DNA from: Lodderomyces elongisporus | Taxonomy: Eukaryota; Ascomycota; Pichiomycetes; Serinales; Debaryomycetaceae | Reading direction: 5' to 3' | Assembly (NCBI RefSeq): GCF_030384665.1 | Contig: NC_083679.1 | Span: forward strand, 62,001 to 126,000 | Length of the DNA stretch: 64,000 bases | Shown here: positions 42,322 through 51,504 of the stretch, one piece after another | How the letters are laid out: the number at the start of each line of letters is the position of its first letter | Position numbering within the stretch: the stretch's first letter is position 1 | Program-made: the position numbers and the translations under genes | Notes under the pieces: model-generated | Database searches by the model: none | The model's input: only the letters and a program-made list of their open reading frames with translations | What the model was told of the DNA's origin: nothing

Positions 42322-42775
42322 TGTCGCATAGCACTGTCACAAGTAACAAGTGTACGACTGCTGAGCATCGGTTTGAGCTGGTAGCTCACCGATACCAGCG
42401 GTTTGAGTTCGTGACTTGATAGGCTATATTCCAACTAAGTGTAATTGTCAATGATCGCACCTATAAAGGTCTCAATGCTCATAAGTTAAGAGAGTAAATT
42501 GTCTCATACAAAGTCACTAGTAAGGAGAATCGTGAGAGTATACACTCTGCACGTTCACCTAGTGATTTGTGTTCAATGTAGTTGACCGTATAAAATCTAT
42601 ATTTTACCGATCTTTCTATATAATAGTGATAAGTTAATTTTACCACTTCTCGTTCCTATTTATATAAACTCATCTTGTTTGAAGTTTCAAGTTTCCTATG
42701 TCGTGCAATATTCTCCAAATATTCACTTAGCGGAAACGAGGGCACAGAGCGTCCAATGTGTGTCGCACTGTGACA
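42322..42775 (-). repeat. 3' LTR (454 bp)
   Basis: Starts TGTCGC and ends GTGACA on the + strand. It is identical to the other LTR. A TATATAAATA box for the element's strand lies at 42657-42666. A 10-bp-stem hairpin (ATCGGT-TT-GAGC ... GCTC-ACCGAT) is at 42369-42395. Confidence 0.95.
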
Positions 42776-42788
42776 TCCTCCCCCCCTT
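42776..42788 (-). promoter_or_regulatory. Polypurine tract (plus-strand primer)
   Basis: On the element strand AAGGGGGGGAGGA abuts the 3' LTR exactly, the expected position of the primer for second-strand DNA synthesis. Confidence 0.88.
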
Positions 42789-42886
42789 CAGAGTCTGAAT
42801 GAGCGATACGGCCTTATTTTCATTGCATTTCGGAAAAAATTGATTTGAGGTAAAATAACTGTACAAATTGATGATAACCGTTGTGG

Positions 42887-42897
42887 CCTCCCCCCCT
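42887..42897 (-). promoter_or_regulatory. Second polypurine-like tract after pol
   Basis: AGGGGGGGAGG on the element strand, nearly the same as the PPT but about 110 bp earlier and just downstream of the pol stop codon. It could be an accessory primer or a duplication remnant. Confidence 0.5.
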
Positions 42898-42910
42898 GCA
42901 AAGTAGAAAA

Positions 42911-45900
42911 TCATTTTGTAGTACTAAGCGGAGCGGCAACAAACGGTTTCAACATCTCCCTAGTATACTGACGTTTCATGGGAATGCCTTGGAGGTTACT
43001 AAGATAGTAAATCCTCGACAGCACCTTCCGGACAACGAAAGGACCCGACCAATTCAAGCCCATCTTGTTGGTAGCAGCATCGTAAACTAAGACTAAGTCT
43101 CCTTTCTTGATCGGTACATTAGTGTCATAACGTTTGTCAAAAACTTCCTTCTGATGATCCCGATCGCGGCGTTGAGTTTCCTTAGCAGAGTCTTCCTGTT
43201 GTTTACGGAAATAAAACTGACCAACGCGGAACTTGAATAGTTCGTCCTCCGTGTATTGTTGTATATCAGATGGTGTTTGCATCAATGATTGGAGCAGATT
43301 ATTACCTTCAAATCCAAAAACCAAGTATTGTGGTGTGAATCCCGTACGTTTACGAACCGTAGTACGATCCACCCACAATGCAGCATTCAAAACTTTGCTC
43401 AAATTCTTATTCTCTGGAACCAGTTTGATGAATCTGATAAGTCGTTTGTGCGACGCTTCGATCATCCCATTCCCCTGCGGATGGTACGGTACAGAATAAG
43501 ATGGAGAAATGCCATAATTTGAGAGCAATTGCTGGAGGACCTCATTGTGAAATTCACGACCATTGTCGGTTTTCAAAACACTAAAGGTTCCTACACGAGC
43601 AATAAAGTTTGAATAAATAAAGTCGGCTACTGCCTCTGCAGTAACCTTTGGTAAAACCTGAGCTTCGGGCCATCCCAGAAATTCGTCACGTGCAACGACA
43701 ACAGTAGCGTCACGGAGCTTAACGCAGTCACAGACGATTGTATGAAACATACCAGCCGGGTAGTTCAAGTACAATGGATCCCGCTGCCTAGTTGCAGGTT
43801 GGTCCTTTTGACAATAAACACACCGTTTGATATAGTCGGCAAGTCTGCGATAGAGGTTCGGAATGTAGAATCCAGTATTTATTAGATTGAACGTAGTCTC
43901 AACTCCTGGGTGACCACGATCTCTATGAGCAAGATTGAATATGTGTTCAACCTGATTGTTCTCATAAACGACGCGTCGAGTGTATGAACCGGTCCGACCT
44001 AACTTGTAAAGGATTCCATCATGTAAATAGAACTCTAGTGCGCGGTTGATGAAACGTCTGGCGTCAGCAGGTGCGTTGTGCGAAACGGGAATGGTACGTG
44101 CCTCAAGGTACTTTCTAAGCGCTTGAAGTGGGATCTTCTTATAACTGTTATTAGGCTCAGCTTCAATGGTAACAACATTAACTTCTGCTAGTACTTTAGG
44201 ATCCAACTTCGCCCTAAACTCGGCAATAGCTTCTCTGACCTCATAATGATCAGTCTGCGGAGTAGACGTGTGGCATCGGCTAAGAGCATCGGCAATGATG
44301 TTTTTCAGTCCATCAATGTGATGGATCTGATAGTTGAAGGTCCTGATGAAGTTCAACCATTTGTAAACCCGATTTACAAAGTGTGAATTATCGAGTGGTT
44401 TATTCATCACAAGGACAAGAGCTTTGTTGTCACAGTACAAATGAATGACCCCAGTAAATCCAAACAAGAGTGGATGGATTGCATCAAACGTCTTATAAAT
44501 ACTGAAAAGTTCCTTTTCGTAAATAGTATAGTTCTTTTCAGAACCATGGAACTTTCCAGAATAGCACAGGACTAGTTTCGATTCTCCAGCCGCATTGGTG
44601 TTTTGCAACACACCACCCCAAGAGTCTGTCGAAGCATCAGTGTGGACAGTAATGAGGTCCTTAAAATTAAGGGGTTGGAGAATCGGTTGGTTGGTTAGTA
44701 CTGTGATGATTTGGTGGAAAAACCGCTTAGTTGTAGGATCCCAATGAATCTGATGCTTGGGTTCCTTCCTTGCTTGATTGACTAAGTTGTAGAGGGGAGC
44801 AGTCAACTCAGCATGCCCTACAATCAACTGTCGGTAATAATTGACCAAGCCAAGGAAACTTTCTAGCTGTTTGACCGTGTTAGGGAGTGGGTAATTCAAT
44901 AATGCATCCACTTGACCCCTAATTAACGTTTTCCCTGCAGGTGAAATATGGTATCCAAGAAAATCACATTCAGGTACAGCGATCTTTAACTTCGCAGGGT
45001 TAATCTTCAAGCCAGCATTGGTTAGAAGACGGAACACTTCGACAATCTTATCTAGGTGTTCTCGAACCAGTGAGTCGGTAAGTTCATCTACTTTGGGACC
45101 CACGATGGCAATGTCGTCAATAAAACACATCACATCCTTCGCAACTGGGCTCAAAATCTTTTGTAAGATAGAACTAAACTCACTTACTGAATTGATATAT
45201 CCTTGAGGAAGGACAGCATACTTCAACAAACCTAACGGGCTGTTAAAACTGGTAACATCGCTAGTAGCAGCATCCAATGGTATTTGAAAATACGCATTCT
45301 GCACATCAATAGTACTTATAAACCAACAACCACTAATCTCTGTAGTGAGATCATCCACGGAGAGTGGGTGACCCCCTTCCAACTCCACATTTTTGTTGAG
45401 TTCCCGAAGGTCAATCAACAATCGATGCCTTCCATCCTTCTTACTTATGAGAAACCATGGGTTCCGATAAGTCGCATCACTATAGACCAATTGCCCCTGT
45501 CGTATCATTTCTTGGAGAATCTCTACTGCAGCGGTACGTTTAGATCCTAATGGGATCGATTTCATCCGCCAGTGAACATTCGGATCTCGCAAGTTGATAC
45601 GAACGGGAGGGTGTATTTCAGGCTTAAGTCTGCCAGGGTCTCCACCTTTAATGTAGAAGACATCAGACACCTCAGCACATTGGTCCACGAAATACCGAAT
45701 ATCATCTTCGCTCGCCCTAGACCCGGTAAATGCAGGTCGAAGCATCTCTGAAAGGGGAGGAATGACGACGGTTTGACTCACTTGGACAGTTGGAAATGAA
45801 TCGATGTGGTAGTTAGAATCCCCATCGTAACGAATAGGGAATTTATGAATGTTGCCATTCGCGCGGAAACGTAACTCTCGTTTATCACCATCATCAGTAA

Positions 45901-47494
45901 ACCCAATGGAGAGTTTGTGCGCATCTTGGAATGGCAACCCGAGTAGTACCTGACCAACAGGAATTTGCTCGTGCAAATAGAGGATTGCAGGTAAGGAGAT
46001 GAAATGGACAGTAACATCTAAAAACACTCCCTGAGTAATTGCTTTGGTGTCATTATTAACACCTTGAACAAATACTGGCTGGCTCAAGGGAAAAGGCTTA
46101 ATTGGTAACCCTTTTAGTGTTTGCGGGTTGATCAAACTCAACTGGGCCGCGGTGTCGTATTTCATTTCTATCCTACGGCCATGTATGGATGCGGGGAAAC
46201 AGAGTAGTTCTTGAGTGACCCCTGGTTGGTGGTAGCCTGTCGAAGTGGTCGTCAGATTTACTTCAGTAACAACTGGTTTCTTCTTGAACTTGGCAATACC
46301 ATCCTTAAGGGCTTTCTGCAAAACATCTCTGTCAACCAACATAGCTTTAGTACTTTCTCTCATCATGGCTCGAGCATCATCGTGCATTCCCAAATACTTC
46401 GAAAGATCCATAAACACGAAGAAGTTATGTTTCATGGCATCTTTGAATGCAGCCTGTTTGTCTAGTATGGTCAATTTACTAGTACGTACTCGGCGCTGAC
46501 TTTTCCGCTGTGGATCAGTGGAATCGTCAGCAAGGTGGTGTGGTTGGTCGGACGTTGCACTTAATTTGGCAAGCTCATCTAGCTGATTCTCTCTCAAGAT
46601 GTCTTCGACACTAAAGAGTTTAATTGAATCGTCAGCCACTGGGGAGTCAACTCCATCATCAGCGGTAGCATTTGCCTGTTCCTCATTAAGTGGTTCATTA
46701 ACAACAACGTCAGATTTCACCTTAGGCACTTCTTCTTGAGGGTGACTCATCATGTTTCCATTCTCCGGTGGCGTAGAAGTCTGTTCAATTCCTTTTCCTT
46801 CGGATAGGAATAACTTTAACTCTTCATCAGGATCTACGGTGTCCTCCATGGCTAGGTTTTCTAATTCCCTATCCATTGTCAGTGCGGAGGGTTCGAACCG
46901 AATACCAGCCGAGCTAGGTTCTTCATACTCGTAGTCTGGGTCTACGTCTATGTTTTCATCTGGAAACTGGAGTTCCAGGAATGGTAAATGTGAGTCATAG
47001 GGTGGAGACTGCTCTCCGATCGGCGGGGACTCAGTGTCTAATTCCCGTCGGGACTCCTGCATAGATTGCTCTGTTACAGGGCTAGGTGCGCTTTCACGCT
47101 CCACTCTCTCCATCTCCTGCCGTTGTCTAACTGCTGCATTGAGTTGCTGTTTCACCTTATCAGCCTTCAACTTATTGTGAGCATCTTTTCGCGAGCTAGG
47201 GAGATGGGCTTTCTTCGCAGTCCAATCCTTCACTACCTTCTTAGCAGATTGAGCATTGGCTGCGTGCACCAAGTAAACCGGGACGTCATCAATCATGATG
47301 GGTCCGGGTTTAATCACTTCATCTATTGAATCAGACATTATATGAGAATTAGATTGCATCACTTCTGTCGGTAATCGTTCGTGGTGGGTATTTTCTCTAG
47401 AGTTACTAGTGACTGTACTCTTAGGAATAACCTCTACCTCCATAACTTGTGCTGCCTTGGACTTACTTTGTTGGGGGCGTGCGATGCCTCGCAT
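42911..47494 (-). CDS. pol: Retrotransposon Pol polyprotein (PR-RT-RNaseH-IN)
   Basis: The 1527-residue Pol is in the +1 frame relative to gag, overlapping it by 32 nt. Residues 1-440 are an unassigned, largely hydrophilic and acidic region with no enzyme motif. The aspartic protease active site is DTAA at 447-450. Reverse transcriptase follows, with LLIDLRELN at about 692-700 and the catalytic FIDD at 791-794 (a variant of YxDD). RNase H has TDAS near 952, YEKE near 992, DNKAL near 1022 and ADALSR. The integrase has an HHCC finger (HRDRGHPG ... CVYCQ), catalytic D1256, D1310 and E1346 (D-X35-E), and a C-terminal GPY/F-type module (WSGPFVVRKVL). All catalytic motifs are present. The ORF has its own ATG, but expression by frameshift is more likely. 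Confidence 0.95.
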   Translation of the reverse strand: MRGIARPQQSKSKAAQVMEVEVIPKSTVTSNSRENTHHERLPTEVMQSNSHIMSDSIDEVIKPGPIMIDDVPVYLVHAANAQSAKKVVKDWTAKKAHLPSSRKDAHNKLKADKVKQQLNAAVRQRQEMERVERESAPSPVTEQSMQESRRELDTESPPIGEQSPPYDSHLPFLELQFPDENIDVDPDYEYEEPSSAGIRFEPSALTMDRELENLAMEDTVDPDEELKLFLSEGKGIEQTSTPPENGNMMSHPQEEVPKVKSDVVVNEPLNEEQANATADDGVDSPVADDSIKLFSVEDILRENQLDELAKLSATSDQPHHLADDSTDPQRKSQRRVRTSKLTILDKQAAFKDAMKHNFFVFMDLSKYLGMHDDARAMMRESTKAMLVDRDVLQKALKDGIAKFKKKPVVTEVNLTTTSTGYHQPGVTQELLCFPASIHGRRIEMKYDTAAQLSLINPQTLKGLPIKPFPLSQPVFVQGVNNDTKAITQGVFLDVTVHFISLPAILYLHEQIPVGQVLLGLPFQDAHKLSIGFTDDGDKRELRFRANGNIHKFPIRYDGDSNYHIDSFPTVQVSQTVVIPPLSEMLRPAFTGSRASEDDIRYFVDQCAEVSDVFYIKGGDPGRLKPEIHPPVRINLRDPNVHWRMKSIPLGSKRTAAVEILQEMIRQGQLVYSDATYRNPWFLISKKDGRHRLLIDLRELNKNVELEGGHPLSVDDLTTEISGCWFISTIDVQNAYFQIPLDAATSDVTSFNSPLGLLKYAVLPQGYINSVSEFSSILQKILSPVAKDVMCFIDDIAIVGPKVDELTDSLVREHLDKIVEVFRLLTNAGLKINPAKLKIAVPECDFLGYHISPAGKTLIRGQVDALLNYPLPNTVKQLESFLGLVNYYRQLIVGHAELTAPLYNLVNQARKEPKHQIHWDPTTKRFFHQIITVLTNQPILQPLNFKDLITVHTDASTDSWGGVLQNTNAAGESKLVLCYSGKFHGSEKNYTIYEKELFSIYKTFDAIHPLLFGFTGVIHLYCDNKALVLVMNKPLDNSHFVNRVYKWLNFIRTFNYQIHHIDGLKNIIADALSRCHTSTPQTDHYEVREAIAEFRAKLDPKVLAEVNVVTIEAEPNNSYKKIPLQALRKYLEARTIPVSHNAPADARRFINRALEFYLHDGILYKLGRTGSYTRRVVYENNQVEHIFNLAHRDRGHPGVETTFNLINTGFYIPNLYRRLADYIKRCVYCQKDQPATRQRDPLYLNYPAGMFHTIVCDCVKLRDATVVVARDEFLGWPEAQVLPKVTAEAVADFIYSNFIARVGTFSVLKTDNGREFHNEVLQQLLSNYGISPSYSVPYHPQGNGMIEASHKRLIRFIKLVPENKNLSKVLNAALWVDRTTVRKRTGFTPQYLVFGFEGNNLLQSLMQTPSDIQQYTEDELFKFRVGQFYFRKQQEDSAKETQRRDRDHQKEVFDKRYDTNVPIKKGDLVLVYDAATNKMGLNWSGPFVVRKVLSRIYYLSNLQGIPMKRQYTREMLKPFVAAPLSTTK

Positions 47495-49223
47495 TAGAAC
47501 TTAGAGATTTCAAGCTCAGGTGTTTTAAAAGGGGACACTTATAGAAATCCATGACCAACGGTTCACCGTTTGCTAAGTAATACTTCCCATCGACTTTCTT
47601 TACCAACTTTTCATCCAAAGCAGTCACCAATAAGTGGCAACTATCAACAGTGTGTCTGTACTTTCCACAAAAATTACATTTAGTAGTCTTTTGTGATTTG
47701 TCACCTTTAGACACCAGTGTAGTACCGGCATCTTTTTCTTCGTCATCTGAGATAAGATGCATCCTCGTTTGAAATGTTGCATTAACAGCATCCCAGATCC
47801 TCTCAAATGTCAAATCGTATGATTTGACACCTTGAATGATTTTATCGTTAGGTTTATTCTTGAGGAGTCCAAGGCCAATCTTTATGATCGACGCATCTTC
47901 AAACGTGACTATTGGTCCAGTCCTTCCCGGCTTTTCGATTTTAACTTCCGGGGTCATATACATGATTATTTGATCCATGACACTACCCATCCTTTCGAAA
48001 AGGTTCTTAAAGATTGAGATCCATGTTTCCTGTGCTAGGTGAGATGTATTGGTGATCCTCAAATACTTTTTGACAGCAATACCAATAATGGTCATTTTCA
48101 CTCTAGGATTATGTTTCTTTTTCAAAGCATCATGGATAGCAGTCATAACATCAGTAACTTGGTTCGTTTCTGGAGGAGTGCCCCCATTGCCCAAGATAGG
48201 TAAGTAATCAACCACCGGTTGTTCAAAGGGGCCCTCACTCTTACATGACATCTCAATCATGTCCTTCAACGACTCTGACTTCGTCAAATTAGCTCCGTTC
48301 CTTAACTCATTAATGATGAGCTTATCAGGAACACCGTAGGTGTGTTTGTGCCACAAAACCGACTTTAACCAGAACATGAAACCTTCCTCATCGGAGAACT
48401 TCAAAGGGACACGTTTTGCAATGTCATACTGACCGAGTGCCATATTGTCATTTTGAGTTCTCCCTTGTTTGGCAAGGAGTTTGTCGTAGTACGCCATGAA
48501 TGCCTTTTCGACAGCTATGTCTGGGACTCGAATGTATGGAATTACCCTGACGTCTTCCCCATGAGGGTACCTCTGTCTTGCCTCGTTTATGATTTGACAA
48601 GCTTCTTCATGGCCTTCAACCCAGAATCCGCTATGGACTACTTCTCCATGGTAAAGGATACCATCGTAAGATGCAACAGATCTATCAGATCCATAAGCAC
48701 TAGGAGTACCACTTTGACGGGATTGGTGAGTCAAGGGTGAAGCGAGTGAGTGTGGCCTCGAGGTAGGGAAGTTACGTCCTGGTGAAAATGTGTGTTCTTC
48801 CGGATGAACTTTCATTTGCACGTCAGTTGGCAGGGTTATGCTGTTGTTATCATCCGAAATCTGGGCCTTGTTAGCCTCATCGTTCCTAGCTGGTACAGGA
48901 GTGCTAAGTTGCGGGACTGTTTGAATCATAGCGGCTTTAAACATAGCAGTCATTTGTTTCATCTGCTCTTGCATCATCATCATCTCAGATTTCAAGTCTA
49001 AGATCTCGTTAATCTCAACCTGATTTATTTGAGGAGCTTCTGTCCTTTTCAAACCAGGAGATTCATCTTCACCTTCGCTCATATCGGCTCTTCCCGAGGT
49101 AGAAATAGACTGCCCGGAAATTGAAGATGAGTCGACACCAGCAAGGTCTGGTTTACTTGGACCAGGGTTGATACTCCTTGGAGTAGGATTAGAGGTCTTA
49201 GAATCTTTTGTTGAAGATGACAT
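47463..49223 (-). CDS. gag: Retrotransposon Gag (capsid/nucleocapsid)
   Basis: A 586-residue Gag, about twice the Ty3 size. There is a Ser/Pro-rich N-terminus with a short Met/Gln coiled coil at about 75-100. A capsid-like middle follows (about 190-490). A zinc knuckle CX2CX4HX4C at 516-529 (CNFCGKYRHTVDSC) binds the RNA, and a further 57 residues come after it. The ORF is intact; its last codons lie in the overlap with pol. Confidence 0.93.
   Translation of the reverse strand: MSSSTKDSKTSNPTPRSINPGPSKPDLAGVDSSSISGQSISTSGRADMSEGEDESPGLKRTEAPQINQVEINEILDLKSEMMMMQEQMKQMTAMFKAAMIQTVPQLSTPVPARNDEANKAQISDDNNSITLPTDVQMKVHPEEHTFSPGRNFPTSRPHSLASPLTHQSRQSGTPSAYGSDRSVASYDGILYHGEVVHSGFWVEGHEEACQIINEARQRYPHGEDVRVIPYIRVPDIAVEKAFMAYYDKLLAKQGRTQNDNMALGQYDIAKRVPLKFSDEEGFMFWLKSVLWHKHTYGVPDKLIINELRNGANLTKSESLKDMIEMSCKSEGPFEQPVVDYLPILGNGGTPPETNQVTDVMTAIHDALKKKHNPRVKMTIIGIAVKKYLRITNTSHLAQETWISIFKNLFERMGSVMDQIIMYMTPEVKIEKPGRTGPIVTFEDASIIKIGLGLLKNKPNDKIIQGVKSYDLTFERIWDAVNATFQTRMHLISDDEEKDAGTTLVSKGDKSQKTTKCNFCGKYRHTVDSCHLLVTALDEKLVKKVDGKYYLANGEPLVMDFYKCPLLKHLSLKSLSSNARHRTPPTK
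47486..47492 (-). promoter_or_regulatory. Candidate +1 ribosomal frameshift site GCG-AGG-C
   Basis: In the gag frame, GCG-AGG-C occurs inside the short overlap. Slipping one base after GCG gives GGC-ATC, exactly the pol frame. Ty3 uses GCG-AGU-U and Ty1 CUU-AGG-C, so this site combines the P-site codon of one with the slow A-site codon of the other. The pol frame is closed 9 nt upstream of its ATG, so any shift must happen within about 13 gag codons. Confidence 0.6.
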
Positions 49224-49618
49224 TTGTAGTAGAAGTTTTTCAAGTTTTTGGAATAATATTTTGCTTGAATGTAATATGTGATATACTTGGTGTTAAACTT
49301 TTTGGTGAAATGTTTTTATGGTAGATAAACCCTTTGTTCCAAATTATCAAGGGTTTCGTTCAATCAATCTCGGGAATACTTATAGTTCTCGTCACGCGAG
49401 TAAGAGGTCGTGGACAACAATTTTTGTTGAGTAGGGTGAAAATTTTTCACCAGCGCATAGTCGTGTATCCTGGCCTCATCTTAAAAATTTTGTCGACAAT
49501 AAATGAGTGCCTCGGATTTGACTCCTCCTATATAGCAGGCGCTAAGTCAGTATCTCTAATAAAGTGATGATTGAACGACCTATTGAAACACTGTAGTTTC
49601 ATAATAATAATTGGTTGC

Positions 49619-49702
49619 TTCTTTCGGGATGCAATTCTGTCTTTCTCTCAAGATGCTATATAGTCTTTCTTGCGAGATGCAATTTAGTCTTTCCCTCGGT
49701 AG
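49619..49702 (-). repeat. Degenerate ~24-bp tandem repeat in the leader
   Basis: Three to four copies of TCTTTCxxGxGATGCAATxTxG-type units in the element leader. Confidence 0.65.
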
Positions 49703-50500
49703 TTACCATCTCCGCCGTTTTTATCTGGTGTAATTCTACCTCACCGATAACCCGTGTAGTTTGTTTAGTCTGCTACCATCATACTCAGATGAGTCCGTAG
49801 ACAGTAATGATGATTTCTTAAACGCTGCTTTAACGGTGCTTATTTACCTTCTAGAATGTAATAAGTCTTTTTTAAAAAAATGATATAAACCCAAATTAGG
49901 GATGTGGTCATTATCCTAAAAATACTTTCCTCGATCTTTGCACCAATTGAGGGTAGCCACCTATACCCGTGCAATCTTCGGTACTCGTTTCAACGCCATG
50001 CCTATCACACGTACAGCCTTCAAACTATAGCCAAGTCAGCAGACACGACTCTATTCGGTCTATAGTTGCACTCTGTCTAACGTCTACAACCTTCGCCCTT
50101 TGTCAACTGATGGGTGAATATTCCATCATAAAGTGTTGACAGTATACGCTATTTGATATTTTCTGGTGTAGTCTCGGATACGTCCCGATGACTACGATGC
50201 ATTATGTTCCATTGGACTAAACTCGCATAGTTCTCCAATGAGGAGTAGCTCCTCCTTTAAACTGTAGTTCACAATAGTGAAGCTATTAATTCGTGGATAG
50301 GAGATTTACTCTTCCACAGGTCCTTCTCATAAATGATATTGACCAAATGTTGAAATGCCAAGGTATTGAAATGTCATGATCATTCAATATCCTGGTCGAC
50401 AATACTGCTTAACAGTAGCCTCAACCAATGTATCAATTACTTGAAATATTAGGTAACCATATCAAATCATTCAAACAACATGATTTGCAAGGATTTGAGG

Positions 50501-50518
50501 TCCTCACTCTGGTCGCCA
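50501..50518 (-). promoter_or_regulatory. Candidate tRNA primer-binding site
   Basis: Three bases inside the 5' LTR the element strand reads TGGCGACCAGAGTGAGGA, which would pair with a tRNA 3' end ...CTGGTCGCCA. The G before CCA fits serine tRNAs of yeasts, but the exact tRNA cannot be named here. Confidence 0.65.
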
Positions 50519-50521
50519 TTC

Positions 50522-50975
50522 TGTCGCATAGCACTGTCACAAGTAACAAGTGTACGACTGCTGAGCATCGGTTTGAGCTGGTAGCTCACCGATACCAGCG
50601 GTTTGAGTTCGTGACTTGATAGGCTATATTCCAACTAAGTGTAATTGTCAATGATCGCACCTATAAAGGTCTCAATGCTCATAAGTTAAGAGAGTAAATT
50701 GTCTCATACAAAGTCACTAGTAAGGAGAATCGTGAGAGTATACACTCTGCACGTTCACCTAGTGATTTGTGTTCAATGTAGTTGACCGTATAAAATCTAT
50801 ATTTTACCGATCTTTCTATATAATAGTGATAAGTTAATTTTACCACTTCTCGTTCCTATTTATATAAACTCATCTTGTTTGAAGTTTCAAGTTTCCTATG
50901 TCGTGCAATATTCTCCAAATATTCACTTAGCGGAAACGAGGGCACAGAGCGTCCAATGTGTGTCGCACTGTGACA
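50522..50975 (-). repeat. 5' LTR (454 bp)
   Basis: Identical to the 3' LTR. The element promoter TATATAAATA is at 50857-50866. The leader hairpin is at 50569-50595. Confidence 0.95.
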
Positions 50976-50980
50976 CCTTT
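50976..50980. repeat. Target-site duplication, right copy (CCTTT)
   Basis: Matches 42317-42321; see the left copy. Confidence 0.92.
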
Positions 50981-51504
50981 TCTGCTCTTTTCTGCTCTAT
51001 TCTTTTCTTTTCTTTTCTATTCTATACTATTATTTGTTAGTTTTGTTAGTTTATTCTCCCTCTTTGATCTTCCTTCAAAAATATCTTTCTCATGAGCCGC
51101 AGGAGCAGCGTGGGGTAATGCTTGCTGGTATGATTATGGTATCAATCTCGATGATTGCTATTCGTACATGTATATGTATGTATAAATAAATATTCTTCTA
51201 CAAGATCTTTCATCTTATTTTGCTCCCGCGCCAGTTTTTCTTTTGTACTAAAGTTTCACTCGTTGTCTCAGAAGGAAATTCCCCTTAAGTAATCTTTTGT
51301 TTTTTTTGTTCTTTTGCTTTCCCCCATTTTTTCTTGTTGCTTTCTTTTTTTCTTTCTTTCTTTCTTTCTCCGCCTATACATTTTAACCTTTTTCTTCATC
51401 TTAAACAGTATTTTATCAGAATCAATTGAGAGATTAGATACTGACACCGGAATCAGAACCAGAACCAAAACCAGAAATAGATAAATAAAAGACTAAAAGA
51501 TATC
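50976..51504. promoter_or_regulatory. ZIM17 promoter, retrotransposon-proximal
   Basis: 529 bp with TTTTC pyrimidine runs next to the insertion and TTTC repeats at about 51340-51370. Before insertion it was joined to the 111 bp upstream of the 40846-42210 gene as one divergent promoter. Confidence 0.5.

Larger units (their letters stand above)
49224..50521 (-). other. Retrotransposon 5' leader, about 1.3 kb non-coding
   Basis: 1298 nt between the 5' LTR and gag with no element-strand frame of note; unusually long for a yeast gypsy element. It contains a degenerate repeat (49619-49702) and a hairpin (about 50360-50396), and likely carries packaging and dimerisation signals. The 49.3-49.8 kb frames on the + strand are not credible. 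Confidence 0.8.
42322..50975 (-). mobile_element. Complete Ty3/gypsy-type LTR retrotransposon
   Basis: An 8654-bp element with 454-bp LTRs (TG...CA), CCTTT target duplication, PBS, two ORFs and polypurine tract. Coding is on the minus strand. Domain order in Pol (protease, reverse transcriptase, RNase H, integrase) makes it Ty3/gypsy rather than Ty1/copia. The LTRs match at every base I compared, so it inserted recently and may still be active. It is related in layout to Candida gypsy-type elements; I assign no name. Confidence 0.95.

Noticed and set aside
46890..46899. GGTTCGAACC, resembling a tRNA B box
   Set aside because: It is inside the pol reading frame, with no matching A box, cloverleaf or terminator nearby. 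No tRNA gene could be supported in the window.
42911..47494. Pol as a freely initiated separate ORF from its own ATG
   Set aside because: Not excluded, but the +1 overlap with a slip-type heptamer makes a Gag-Pol fusion the better explanation. It stays as a testable alternative.
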